64,000 bases of DNA from Neurospora tetrasperma FGSC 2508 (taxonomy: Eukaryota > Ascomycota > Sordariomycetes > Sordariales > Sordariaceae): NCBI RefSeq assembly GCF_000213175.1, contig NW_009799101.1, positions 4,872,298 to 4,936,297 on the forward strand. Reading direction: 5' to 3'. This document shows positions 48,719-60,652 of the stretch, piece by piece (the first letter of the stretch is position 1; each line of letters opens with the position of its first letter). The notes beneath the pieces are model-generated. The model was not told where the DNA came from. It saw only the letters and a program-made list of their open reading frames with translations, and searched no databases. The position numbers and the translations under genes were made by a program.

Positions 48719-50428
48719 TCAAAACGGTCGTTCCCCGGCCGACCCGGGTCCATTCAACGGCATCTTTCTTGGTGTCGGCGTGCTCGGCTCTGTTTCCCTC
48801 TCATACGCAGACTCAACTTTGCCCTCATTCTCAGGTTCTCCATGTGCTTCCAACTCATACGATCCCTCTCTGGTGTCCTCCAACGGAACAACGGCCCATC
48901 TCCCCAAGGGCCTATCCACCACCCCCCACAAATCCGCTGGCACATAATCGCCCACTTCCAACCGGAAATGCTCTCTCTCTCTCTTGTCCGCCTCCACCAG
49001 CTTGTCCACCTGCTCCCTCGCTTTCCTCCATATGCTGTCAATCTTGCCCTCCACCGCTCTTCGTCGTTCCACTTCGAGCAGTAAGCCGCCATAAGCATTC
49101 AGGAACCCTTCGTAGAACTTTTTGAGCTCGTCCATCTTTGACACGTTCTCGTCGATCGTCTCCTTCTCGTCCTCCCATCTTTGCACAAATTCGGCCTCGG
49201 CGGCAACATACGAGGACGCCCGGGCACCGACCTCCACGAGCAGGGAGAAGCATGTGAGCGTAGCGGCGTGGGAGGCTCGGCTGGCTGAGAAGAGCGAATG
49301 GAGAGATGCATGATCCATCTCCATTTGTTGCAGTACGTTGTGAATATCGGCAACCACGTCATCGACCTCGGCGGCATCGCGCATCACGACGTGTAGTAGT
49401 TCCTGGCGCTCGAGAGGGTCCATGGGTTCAAAGGCCGATGGGCCCGACTCGGATTCCTGGGCGGAGATGACGCCTGATATGGACACTGGAGCCTGGTCCT
49501 CGTCTGACGATGTGGCTTCTGCTGCGCGCCGGCGGGCCAAAGCAGCCCCGCCTTCGGTGGTGCGCACGGCGGTTACGCACATGTCGAAGTGCCGAGTCAA
49601 AGAGGAGAGATGTTCGGCCATGAGGTGGGAACCCTCGGACAAGGCGGAGAGCAGGTTGGGTATGGATCGCTGGTCGGGGGGACACCCGTCGGGTGCTGTA
49701 GTGGTTGGGTTGGCGAGGGAGGCGGCAGCGGCCATGGCATCGGTGAGGGTACGCAGGTCGGTGTCAAAGCGGAGGAGATCGCCGTCGAACGAGGTCTTGG
49801 CTGCTGAAAGCTCGTGGATGCTCTCCTTCAGCGCGTCGCGTACCTGCTCGACAATCTTGGGGTCGACAAAGTCCAACAGACACTTGGGCTCTTCGCCCGG
49901 CTGGCGGAAAACGTTCTCGACTGTGGTCTTGCGCAGAACCTGCATAATCTTTTCGAGTCGGCCGTCGGCGGTGTCGAGGGTGCGGATGATGTGCTTGAAA
50001 TCGCGGGTGCCGTTATCATAGGCGCGTGCCATGCCCCGGCGGAGTTGGTGAAGAATGTGAAGCTCTTGGAGAATGCCGTGGCGCAAGAAGGCGGTCTGCG
50101 CCGAGAGGATGACGAATTCTTGGTGCATCTGGCGTGCCGAGGTCGCCAGGTCGTTGGCGCGCAGGACAAGGGTCATGGAGGAGAGGGACTGTTTGGCGGC
50201 GAGGAGGTGCTTGACGAGGATTTCAACGGGCACGTCGTCGGCGTTGAACTCGGACGAGTCGGCCCCATCCTCAAGCTCGTGGCCTGGTGGTTCGGGGGAT
50301 AGTGCTGGGGCGGCGGCGGCGGCGGCGGCATCGTGAAGGGACGTTCGTGAGGGCCGTCTTGGTTGGGGGGCGTCATCGGGTAAGAGGGCTGCTGGTGGGC
50401 TGGGAGAGTGGGAGTGAAAGCTCGCCAT
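48719..50428 (-). CDS. atg17: Autophagy scaffold protein Atg17
   Basis: A 569-aa intronless frame from the ATG in CACAATGGCG. After a disordered Pro/Ala-rich N-terminus (about 1-60), the protein is almost entirely long amphipathic helices. Conserved Atg17 landmarks include LVKHLLAAKQSLSSM, the helix around LRHGILQELHILHQLRRGM, DFVDPKIVEQVRDALKESI, and near the C-terminus KKFYEGFLNAYGGLLLEVERR and DYVPADLW. Atg17 forms the S-shaped dimeric scaffold of the Atg1-kinase complex (with Atg13, Atg29 and Atg31) that organises the pre-autophagosomal site. Length fits filamentous-fungal orthologues, which are longer than the 417-aa yeast protein. Its start codon is only about 0.8 kb from the RIP-type DNA. 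Confidence 0.88.
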   Translation of the reverse strand: MASFHSHSPSPPAALLPDDAPQPRRPSRTSLHDAAAAAAAPALSPEPPGHELEDGADSSEFNADDVPVEILVKHLLAAKQSLSSMTLVLRANDLATSARQMHQEFVILSAQTAFLRHGILQELHILHQLRRGMARAYDNGTRDFKHIIRTLDTADGRLEKIMQVLRKTTVENVFRQPGEEPKCLLDFVDPKIVEQVRDALKESIHELSAAKTSFDGDLLRFDTDLRTLTDAMAAAASLANPTTTAPDGCPPDQRSIPNLLSALSEGSHLMAEHLSSLTRHFDMCVTAVRTTEGGAALARRRAAEATSSDEDQAPVSISGVISAQESESGPSAFEPMDPLERQELLHVVMRDAAEVDDVVADIHNVLQQMEMDHASLHSLFSASRASHAATLTCFSLLVEVGARASSYVAAEAEFVQRWEDEKETIDENVSKMDELKKFYEGFLNAYGGLLLEVERRRAVEGKIDSIWRKAREQVDKLVEADKREREHFRLEVGDYVPADLWGVVDRPLGRWAVVPLEDTREGSYELEAHGEPENEGKVESAYERETEPSTPTPRKMPLNGPGSAGERPF

Positions 50429-51249
50429 TGTGACTGACTGACTGACTGGGTTGTCGTGGCCGGGGTGGAAGAAGGGACTGGAATGGAAGAGCCGGTCGAG
50501 GTTGGTGACGGTGGTTCAGTGCATGTTGGGTAAATGGTACCTAGTATCGACTCGCTGACCAGCAGGAGAATCAGATAAAGGTGGGTAGGCTGGGTTGTAA
50601 AGAAAGAAGACTTGACACCCGACAGAACTGGGAGAGATGGAAGATGGTGACGGAGGAGTGGAAGGGGGCCCGAAGTGGAACATGAGATGTGGATTGTCAC
50701 CGAGCGGGACAACGCGCCGCGTCATGTCAGCTCTGACAAGCATTGCGGGGAACTGAAATACATATATGTACAGGGCCACAGGGGTTCTGTTAAGCCCACT
50801 GTAACCACAGCTGCTTGGGAGTGCATTACTTAATGCCCGGGCCTGACTGTCATGTGACTTGGATTGGAACGGCAACTGAATAAAACATCGCTTCAACCCC
50901 CACGTGACCCCTTTATTTGTTTAATCTTTCGTCGGAAACACGGACACCACCTTGCGATTCGACCCGGATGAATGCTCAGAGGAGGAGTACCAACGGGCAG
51001 GAGAGCGACCTCTAAAGGAACTACTAGGCATGGAACGGGCAGCGCACTCCAAGACCACACGACGTGGGCGCAAACGGGCACCTTCTCTTTCTATATACCT
51101 ACACGAGCTGGGCCGCTCAAACGTCCGGGTAAGGTATTAGTAATTTTCGCGGGCGGTCGCTACGTAAAATCCTGCACGCACTACCAGTGTCATAGCGCAC
51201 GGACCGAAAACCCGCTTTTTGCCTACAAAAGTATTGTTAGCACTATCTA
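50429..51249. other. Atg17 upstream region and border to A+T-rich DNA
   Basis: A GACT microsatellite (50432-50447) lies just before the Atg17 start codon. From about 50923 to 51130 a plus-strand frame stays open for about 68 codons with protein-like composition (FDPDECSEEEYQ, later KTTRRGRKRAPS) and ends at a donor-like GTAAGG. I do not recognise it; it may be a remnant of an unmutated part of a mobile element. No start codon is evident. Confidence 0.45.
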
Positions 51250-52392
51250 AATTTCGCGCTTTTTTTATTAGTACATTCCCGTACTATCGTTTTTCGCGCT
51301 TTAGTAGACTTTTTATATACTTATTAATTAATAACGTTAATAATAAAACGTTCGATATACTTCTCTAATATACTCGTACGGCCGCTATAAGCCTTATAAA
51401 CCCTAATACTAATTGTAGAAGAAGGCTGCGAAGAATTGTAAATAATTCCTAGACTTTATTCTATACTATTTACTACGAGAATAAACCGATTTCGGACTTC
51501 CGTCTTAATACTTATAAAGCGCCTTATAAAACGTATATATTATATACCGAATCTATAAGGACTATATATATATAGTAGTAGATTGAGCGTTGAAAAGTTT
51601 AAGCGGAAGTAGCCTGAGTAATAATTGTATAAGGATTACCTAATCCGGTTTCTATAGATGTATAAGGTTTATAGTTAAGAGAATTACATATTTAAATTCT
51701 ATTTAATAATATTTAAGCTACCTTTTATATAGATTTAAGTCCGATAAATATTGTATACGAGTCTTACGGTACGAAATATTGGTTAAATAAATAGTTTATT
51801 ATTTATATACCCTCTTTTTAGTTAGAAATATTCTATTAACCTTTATTATAAGGTACTTCCGTAAATAATTTTTAAATTTAGTAAATATTATATATATGGT
51901 AATATTAATTTGCTTTGTTGAAAATTATTGTTAGCCTTCTTATGTACGCTATTTATAAGGAATGATTAATAGGCCCGGAAGTTTTAGGAAAAGCTATAGT
52001 ACTATAATAGTACCTTTGCTTTTATATTTATAAATTGTATAGAAAAGGCGTATAGGGGTAGTAGTAGGCTCTAGAACTTTCAAATATAGGGTGCCTTATA
52101 CTATTTATAAGGTTCTTTACTGCTAAAACCGGGTAAGCTTCTTAAATATACTTAATTATATATTTATAATCTGTAAATACCGAATCCCATGCAAATTTAA
52201 ATTGGGTAGCATTTTTAAGCCTTTTTAAATATAGATTCTAAGTCCGTAGAGGATTTTATATTCTTTCTATATTATTACAACCCGTTCGTAGATATTTATA
52301 ATAATGCACAGGAGCGCTTAGAAGCTTACTAGTCCGAAAATACTTATATTAAATTCGATCCTTAAATATATTTATAATTAATTATATAGGAA

Positions 52393-55300
52393 TGTATTAA
52401 TTAGAGGTGCGAAAACCTTCCTACTACGGACGAGGTTATTAGAATCCTTCCGGATATACTTAACGAGTAGGATAAAGTACGTGAGGACGGTACGTTTAGC
52501 TCTGTAAGATTTATTATTTGGAGTTGTAAGGGTTTTTAAGTATTTAATTATATTCTAATTATTTACCCTATTTATTTTCTTTTAATATATATATTAATAT
52601 TACTATACAGGGATTATAGGTTTTATTGCTCCTTAATAAAAGTGAATACTATTGCCCGTAAAGACCCTTATATAAAGTAGAATAAATAATATAAATATTA
52701 TTTATTCCTGCGTAGTAGTTAGGAAAATATTCTATTCCTATTTAAACGGCTTTTCTAATAATAGTTGGTAGATAGATTTGCTATAAGTAATTAGAATGAA
52801 TTAGATTAGTTTAAGTACTATTAAATAGAAATTTATATAGAGCTATACTAGAATTTAATAAATTCAATTAGTAATACAGATATTTAAGAAGGGCAAGGTA
52901 GTATTACTTTAAATATTAGGTAGAGAATTATATTATTTATAAATTATATTAGTAGTGCCCGTTATAATACAAAGTACTATTAAAATTCTATAACTATAAC
53001 TTGTAAGTTAAGAAAGCCTACGTTCCTTATTACTATAATTGTAAATTTATATTAGTTAGAGGTTAAATAGGAGTTGAATGGTTTTAGTACTAGTAATTAA
53101 CCGGATATTATTAATTATATATTTAATTTTAAATCGAATATATTAATTAAAGAGATTAAGAAAAGTCTTTTTAGTAATTGTATTAGCGTTATATAGATTC
53201 TGGAATTCTAGAAACGAGGCCTTCTATACTAATATATCTTAGACTTTTTAGACTTTGATTCTTAATAAGTTTATTTATAACTAGAAGTTATGGACCGGGC
53301 TATACGAATAGAATTTCTAACTTTGGAAAAGGACCCGGACAGCCGGCTTAAGGGTTTATTAGGTACTCTTTTAATTTATAGCCCTTATAATATAGATAAC
53401 CGGAAAGCTTTATATATAGTTATAGATAAAAAGGATAAAAAGGCTGCACTAAAGTATAGAAAGCGGTATTCTAAGCCTTATATAGTAGAAACGACTATTA
53501 TTAGAAAGATTAGGTACCCTTCTTATAAGTACTATAATAGTAATATTTATATTACGAAAAAGGTGAAAAGGAATAATATATAGCTAAACAATAGGGCGGT
53601 TATACTATATAACCCGTACTTAGTCTTAAAGTATAAATATTATATTTATATAGAGGTTTACTCTATTGTAGATACTATTAAATATATTTATAAATATATT
53701 TATAAGGGTATAAATAGGATTATTATAGAGATTATAGAGTTGGATAAATTTAAACAGTATATGTTTATATAGTATATAAGTCTAGCGGAAGTATTTATTC
53801 GGACTATAAAATAGGGTATTTACGAGGAATATCCTCTAATTATACTTCTAACTATATATTGTAAGAATAATCCTTCTATTACTATAATTGCTAATTTACT
53901 CCTTAATAAGGTAGTTGTACGGATTGAGTAGGTTGCCTAAATTATACTAAAAGGGTTCTTTAAATATAATACGGAATATTTTAATAGTCCGAATAGAGAT
54001 ATTCTATATATAGATTTCCCTTCTAAATACATTTAAAAGGAGAGTACGAAAATTTAATAATTATAGTAAAAGGGTTTTATTATTAGGCGGCTTTATTATA
54101 TTCTTCCTATAGTTAATAAATAGTCTTTTTATATTTATTCTTATTAAACGTACTTAAGCCTACCTTATTTTAAGATTTACGTATTATAAATAGTATAGTA
54201 TATAATATATTTAGAAAAGGTTTATTTAAAGCGAGGGCTCTTGAATATAATTCCCAGTAGAATGTATTATTTAAAGAGGTTGGAATTTAGTAGATTGGGC
54301 GGCAATTATAGTATTTATTTACTATATACTTAATAAATAGTAATTTTATAACGGATCCGAAAGGTACTTAGGATAAGGTTAGATATTTATTTTATAACGA
54401 TTTACTCTATAGAATAGCCGGAATAGTAGGTATACCTCCTAATTTATAGGATTTGTATATTAATTACAATTTATATTTTATTAGCTAATATTTTATTTAA
54501 TTAGAGAAATTTCTTTTCAGTATATATTTCCCAGAATTAGTATTTATATAGGAATAAATAGATAGAAACCCTTTTTTACAATAGGAGTTATAGTATAATC
54601 TGGATAAATAATAATAGTTTTTAGACGATATTTAATTTAAATTTAATATTAGGTAAATTATAGTCTTTAATAATATTATTACGGCCGTAGAAAGTAACTT
54701 TAAAGAGGCCCTCTTCTTTGTATAGGGACCGGGAGGTATTAGAAAGATATTTCTCTACTATAGGCTATATATATACTTTTATACTCGGAATAAAGTAGTA
54801 TTATACGTAGTATTCTTTAATATTATAGTACTTTTATTAGAAGGCGGCTAAATTATATACTTCTAGTTTAAAATTCTTTTAGATGTTTCTACCTTATAAA
54901 TATATAATATTAAGAAGAATACTAACCTATATAAATTATTAGAATGGACTTCCTTAATTATTTAGGACGAAGTTCCTATATAAGACTAGGGGTATATCAA
55001 AATTGTAAATTATATTTTATAGGATTTATTAAGTTGTAAGGGTATTTAGTTTGGTAGTATTCTAACAATTTTTAGTTGGGACTTTACTTAAATTTTACCC
55101 GTAAAAAAGAAAGGTAACCGGGCGGAAATTGTATTTATAAACTTTAAGTACTTCCTTATTCAGGATTATATTAAAGTTTTACGTCTTATGAAGAATATAC
55201 TTATTTAGGGAGCTACCGAATAGACCCGTATATTCGTATAATAGTTGTAAGATTTATTTTATAAATTCATTTACTATAAGTCCGGCTAGGTTTAACTATT

Positions 55301-56039
55301 TATAATTACATTTATTATTATTATAGAGGAAGACTTTCTATCTCGGATTTATTCTACATCTCTCCTTTCTACTACTCTTACAAATAATATAATTTTTATT
55401 AATAGGACTATTCTTTATACCGGTAATATATCTATCCGGAGAATGAATATAAATATTCTATCCTATATAACTAGCGAGAGTATTTAATATAATTCTATAA
55501 ATATTATAAATATATTACTAAATAAAATATAAGATTTATAATTTATACTAGAGTATTTATAAGCTTAGGAATTTACAGGATTCCTACCTAATAAATTTAC
55601 ATTGAAGAAGGGTATACTTATCCTATTCTTATACAATTTATACTCTGAAAGTAGTATATACAGTAGTACTAAATTAGTAGTAATTAGGATAGGTAAATAG
55701 GTAATTGAAGTAAGGATTCTAGGAGGATCCTTTATAGGCGAGCTAAGGATAATTCTTCGTATTATATTAGTAATTAAAAATAATAAATAAGTATATAAGT
55801 TAAAGCGTACGTAGTTTCTAGTATAATTTTCCTTTTTTATAATTATTAATAAGAATTAAGGCTAGTTCTTTTAGTATATAGGTATTAATTTACAGAATTA
55901 TATTTTTAATTATAGGTAGTTTTATATAACTATAAGTAGGGTTATAGTACTATAAAACGTTTCTGTACTTTTAAATAAAGTATAGACCGAGGAGGATAAG
56001 TTTCTGTATAATATAGTATAGCCGGAAGTATTAGTTTAA
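52393..56039 (+). pseudogene. RIP-destroyed Helitron Rep/helicase gene
   Basis: Reading through stops as mutated Gln or Trp codons, the plus strand shows the Helitron_like_N (Rep) domain. Seen are DYRFY (near 52605) in the place of the FPYGDYGFH-like landmark, KPTFLIT (53014-53034), then EF*KRGLLY*YIL (53203-53241), where the catalytic HUH histidines have become tyrosines (TAC-TAA-TAT, 53227-53235). YNPYLVLKYKYYI and KYIYKYIYKG follow (53605-53710). The Pif1-type helicase follows: Walker A GPGGIRKIF (54726-54752), Walker B DE (54966-54971), WDFT*ILPV (about 55077-55103), INKN*G*FF (55845-55871) and the arginine-finger motif ISRV (55932-55943). The end is near 56039. Rep and helicase lie in different frames, the change falling between about 54345 and 54700, so there is an indel or an intron. 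The only surviving open frame, 53290-53583, is part of the Rep domain. Confidence 0.87.
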
Positions 56040-56490
56040 GGGTCTTTATATACTCCTTTCTATTTTTTCTTATCTTTATACTCTATAATAGTTTCATTCT
56101 ATACCTAATCTTATTTTATACCCATACCTTATACTCATTCTTACTTTATACCCAGCCTTATATTTTTCCTTATTATTACTTATATATATACTATTATACT
56201 CTTAATCGATTATTTACATATTGTATTATATTTATAAGTAAATATATAAAATAGGGAAGTAAATATAATCTAGTAAATTTACTATATAGGGGTGGATACT
56301 CCGATTATTTCTAACTACGAACCGAAAATTCTATATATTTTCTATAAACTCAATACGCCTTTTGCAACCTAACCTTTACATACCCCGAAATTTCTCTAAC
56401 GCTCTTTTTATATTTACAATAATTTTAAAAGTAATAGCCTTAGCGGAAAATTAATCCGCTATAATATTAAACTATATATTATTTATTACA

Positions 56491-56540
56491 CCCGGAACGG
56501 GAGGGAGGGTGGCAGCCGGAGTAGCGGGGGCAGCTAGGAA
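56491..56540. other. Spared G-rich island inside RIP-type DNA
   Basis: Fifty bases of G-rich sequence (GGGAGGGAGGG, later GGGGG) with intact CpA steps, in the middle of A+T-rich DNA. A small hairpin (CCCG-GAA-CGGG, 56491-56501) and a CTAG (56534-56537) are present. It could be part of a Helitron 3' end, which typically has a hairpin and CTRR, but the spacing is larger than usual. Confidence 0.35.
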
Positions 56541-57765
56541 CCTATATAATATTTATATAGGGGTAAAAATATTATTATATTAAAGTTAATTATATAACGA
56601 AATGTTAATCTTAATTATATAAATAAATATATAAGTGAGGGATATTTATAGGGTAGCTAGAGCTATAGTTATTTATATAGTAAAAGTAGGATAGATTTGA
56701 GCAATATTATCCAAGTGTATTTTCTTAGCTATAGCTGGGCTTTCCGTAATTTTTTCATTATTTATAGTATACTTTCTATAATTGCGGGAGGTTGTAGAAG
56801 GGGTGTATCGAATATAGTTCGAGTATTACGTGCCCCCGCTATTGTAATAATAATTATTATATACTTTTAAGGCTATACTATCTATTTTATAATACTTCTT
56901 AAAAATTCTACGTATAAAGTACGTACTGTACAGGATTTTATCGCCTACGACCGTAATTAACTATACTTCAATATATGAATTATAATTATATACAATTTTA
57001 ATACCCTAAGTACTAAGGGCAGAACTTTTGAATATTGAAATAGAGTAAAAACCACACTAATACGAAAAGCACCCTACTACACTAAAATATAAAGAGAAGC
57101 GTATCCGGAATTGGTTATAGCCTTTATCCTCAGGGACTAAAATAGAATAAGAAAACTACAGTTTATTAACTACTACTAAAGGTTAAAAGGGGAATAAGAT
57201 TCCTTTATCAAACTTTAGAATAGAGGAATAGACCTAATAGTTAATTTTTCTCTAGAAGGGATATTAAATTTACTATTATTAGGACGTTCAATAAAGATTC
57301 TATAATTTAGAGCGGGATTTTTCAATTTATTTCTGAGAAAGAGTATTATTTAATCTTAAATTCCTATTCCTCCTTCCTTATTTCCTACTTGGAATCTCCT
57401 CCTTATATCCTTTTAATCATTATATTCCTAAAATACCTCTCAACCGATACAATAAATTTACTCCCTAATAAATAATAGACTAAGACCCTAATACTTTTAT
57501 TTATTTACCCTTAAAGGATTCTATACTAGAGTAAGAAATTTAAAGTAAAAATAAAGAAAAAAGTAGAAAAAGAATTAACTACCCCAAATTATACTTCCCT
57601 TTAAGTATTCTTATAGTCCTCTATATAAATACTTATATATAAAAAGTTCTACTATTACTATATAAAATCCTTCGGTACGGATATCCGCGCCGTTGAAAAA
57701 GAAAATAAATATTAGTAAAGGTATAAATAATAAAAATCTTAAACGAAGCGCTAGAAATACATTTA

Positions 57766-58440
57766 TTAACGCCTCCTCCTTGCATTCTATACCTTTTCCT
57801 ACTTAATCCTAACTTTTTGTCCTTCCTCCCCCTTTTTCTTTTCAGTACAAATTAAATCTTTATAACTCTCTAGCAACTCCTATACTTCCTCTACATTAAT
57901 ATCTCCCGAAAGAAGTATATTCTATACTATTCGCCTTCCTAAGGTTAGTATATAATAGTACTCTATTATTAGTATTTTCTTTTCTTCGCCCTTAGCTACC
58001 CGACTAAATAAGTACGGATCTACTTTTCTTTTGTTTAAAAGACTAAAGTAATTAATAATGAACCGGTTATAAGGGTTTAATAAGGTTACTTATTTATTAA
58101 TTTTCTACCTCCTAATTTATTTTACTGGTTTAAATTTATAAGGAGGTTTTAGTATTACTTTAAATCCTAGCGAAAAAAAAATTTAATAATTTAATATAGC
58201 TAATCTATCTATATATTCGTCTTCTTCAATTTCTCCTCCTTTATTCCTATAATTATTAATTAAGGCATTACTAACAATTTCTTTTCCTACTTCCAACCCA
58301 AGTAAAATAGAGATTTTTCTTATTTATTTAAGACTTTAAGGCCAAACCGGCAAATTGTGAAGGGTAAACAAATCTCTTAGGTAGTCTCATATAATATTTT
58401 CATCGTCAGCGAACTTTAATTTACGAAAATCTTCCTTAAG
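57766..58440 (-). pseudogene. Decayed reading frame of unknown family
   Basis: On the minus strand one frame reads like a protein for about 225 codons if its roughly eleven stops are taken as former Gln or Trp codons. Examples are KFADDENII, LINNYRNKGGEIEEDEYIDR, RKVDPYLFSRVAKGEEKK and ELLESYKDLICTEKKKGEEG. Charge and hydrophobic periodicity are maintained and it ends in an Arg-rich stretch followed by two stops. I do not recognise the family. It may belong to a separate mobile element or to cargo downstream of the Helitron gene. Confidence 0.4.
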
Positions 58441-60425
58441 ATTAATATTCTATTACTTTCTTTCCCTCCGCTTTACTTCGTACTATAAATTTACTTATTA
58501 TTAATAATCTATAAAATTTACTAATAATGTAATTTGTACTATCCTTAAATAACTATAAGTTACCCTTATTTATAAATATATTATAACCCCCTCTAATTAT
58601 TCGAAATTAGAAACTTATATTTATAAATTCCAATAACTAAATAATTCCTAAAAGTATAGGAATAAATAAGAGATCCATTCTCCATTAGAGTATTAATCTA
58701 CTCTTTTTATTTCTATAAAAGAATACTTAACTACTTCTAATATTTAGAGACTATATAATTATCCTCCTACTTATTAGGGAAATTCGTAATTGAAAAATCC
58801 TATTTTAATTTATACTCTCCTACTCCTATTAATAAAGTACTTATAAATTACCTATATGAATAAATTATAGATTGCTAGAACTTAATCTATTTTAACTTAA
58901 AACTTCGTTATATAGTAATATTATTATATATATTCTATTTAATTAAAAATAGCTAGCGAAAAATATTCGTCGAAATGAATTAGTATATACTATTACCTTA
59001 TTAATAATAGAAAAACTTCTTCTATTAAATTAGTACCTATAAGGGATAGATTTCCTACAACATCTTCGACTATAATTTAAGTAGAAGAAGGAATATAAAT
59101 CTAATCCCCGTATTTTCTCAATAGCTAAGTTAGACCAATACTAATAGTAACTCCTTTTAGTTAACCTTTAATATTAATAGTATATTATAAATTCACTATA
59201 TTTAAAATATACACTTATTAAAATATCCTATTTAATTAACTAATTATCAGCCAATCTTTAAGAAGGGGGAGATTTGTATTAAAGATTATATTATACAATT
59301 TAATATTAGAAGGATTAAATAATAAATTAAATAGTATTATTTACTCCTTATTTATAAACTCTTCACCTAAATATCTAAGTAATTTCTAATTATATTTAGC
59401 GCCGAAAATTTTTAATAATTTTTTTCGAGGGGAATAAACCTTTCTGAATTTAATAAAAGTATTTTATTAACTAATTGCCTCTTCCATCTATTAAATTCTA
59501 TAATCTTCTATAACTTTTCCCTATTCGTCTTCGAGCTTTATAAATATAAAATATAATAAGTTCCGAAATTCTATAGGTAGGGTATAAATTTACTCTAATA
59601 GTACGGATTACTTAATAATCTCCTTATTTTAGACCGTCTACTCTTCAATTGTAGTAGAATCTTTAATAAAACTAATTGTAGGCACGTTTTTAATAGGAGT
59701 TTAGACTATTAGAAATATAAACTCCTTCTATAAAATAGAAGTAAAATCTATTATAAGCGGAAGTACTTCCTTAGGTGGTAAATTTCCGATTAATATTTAT
59801 AATATTATAAATTCTTTAATAACCTTTTTACTTAAGGAGATTTCTTTCTTAATAAATATATTTAATATAAGTATATTATTTTTTTATTCGCTCGCTTTAA
59901 TAAAAATCTGGATTACTAGGGGTATACTTTCTTTTTATAAAGCGTTAGAAGGATTTGCTACAGGCGGAAATACTTCTTTTAATAGTTTTTTATCCTTCTT
60001 TGAAATTTTTTTATTCTTCTTAGAGTTCTTTTTATCCTTTCCTAGCTTAGCGGGAATCTAAATTACGGGATTCTTTCAGAATTCGACTTCTGTTCCTTCG
60101 TCTTTCCCTTTTGTAGAACTTTAATACTTAATTCAATATATTATAGCTACTAGGGAGTTTAATAAACTTGATACTAATATTCGCTCCTAGATTTTTCTTT
60201 AGTCTAAATTTTAGCACAATAAATAACTAGCGTACGGTAATTTACTCCTTATAACTTACTTTTATAATTCCTATAATTAATTTTATTGAATATTGTTTAA
60301 AATAATTCGTTTTTATTCTCTATATAATCATATTATTGGAAGTTAAAGTTATAATAAGGGTTTACTTCCTAAATTTCGTAAAATATTTCTAAAAGTAAAG
60401 TATATTTAGTGTAATCTCCAATTCG

Positions 60426-60652
60426 CTTATTGTCACGGCGAACAGAGGGAAGGAATGCGACAAAGCGACAATGACCCTACTATTGAATGAAGATCGAAAG
60501 ATGAAGAAGAAAGAAAAAGAACTAAGTTACAAGAATGGATCTGGCATGTAAAGAAATAGATCCTGTGCGTTGCCGGGAACCGGGTGGGGCCCGCAGGTCC
60601 AGGCGTTAGTGAATGCCACTGACCAGCGGCTGAGCCGCGCCGTCACACTTAT
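60426..60652. mobile_element. Putative solo LTR with 5-bp target-site duplication
   Basis: A 217-bp block (60431-60647) of normal base composition sits in A+T-rich DNA. It begins TGTCACGGCG and ends CGCCGTCACA, that is TG...CA with 10-bp ends that are inverted repeats with one mismatch. It is flanked on both sides by CTTAT (60426-60430 and 60648-60652). TG...CA ends plus a 5-bp duplication are the marks of LTR-retrotransposon integration, and no internal coding region follows, so a solo LTR is the best reading. It carries no RIP look, while the flanking duplication is made of the A+T-rich host DNA. A short non-autonomous DNA element is the alternative. Confidence 0.75.

Larger units (their letters stand above)
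51250..60425. other. RIP-type A+T-rich, heterochromatin-like DNA (left part)
   Basis: Base composition changes abruptly at about 51.25 kb. From here TA/TTA/ATA words dominate, stop codons fill every frame, and only one open frame above 60 codons remains. This is the expected outcome of repeat-induced point mutation (C-to-T in CpA, hence TpA excess) in Neurospora, where such DNA is methylated and packaged as H3K9me3 heterochromatin. Inside are a degraded Helitron (below), an unknown decayed frame and short spared G+C-rich spots (56491-56540, about 56828-56840, about 57678-57695). Confidence 0.9.
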
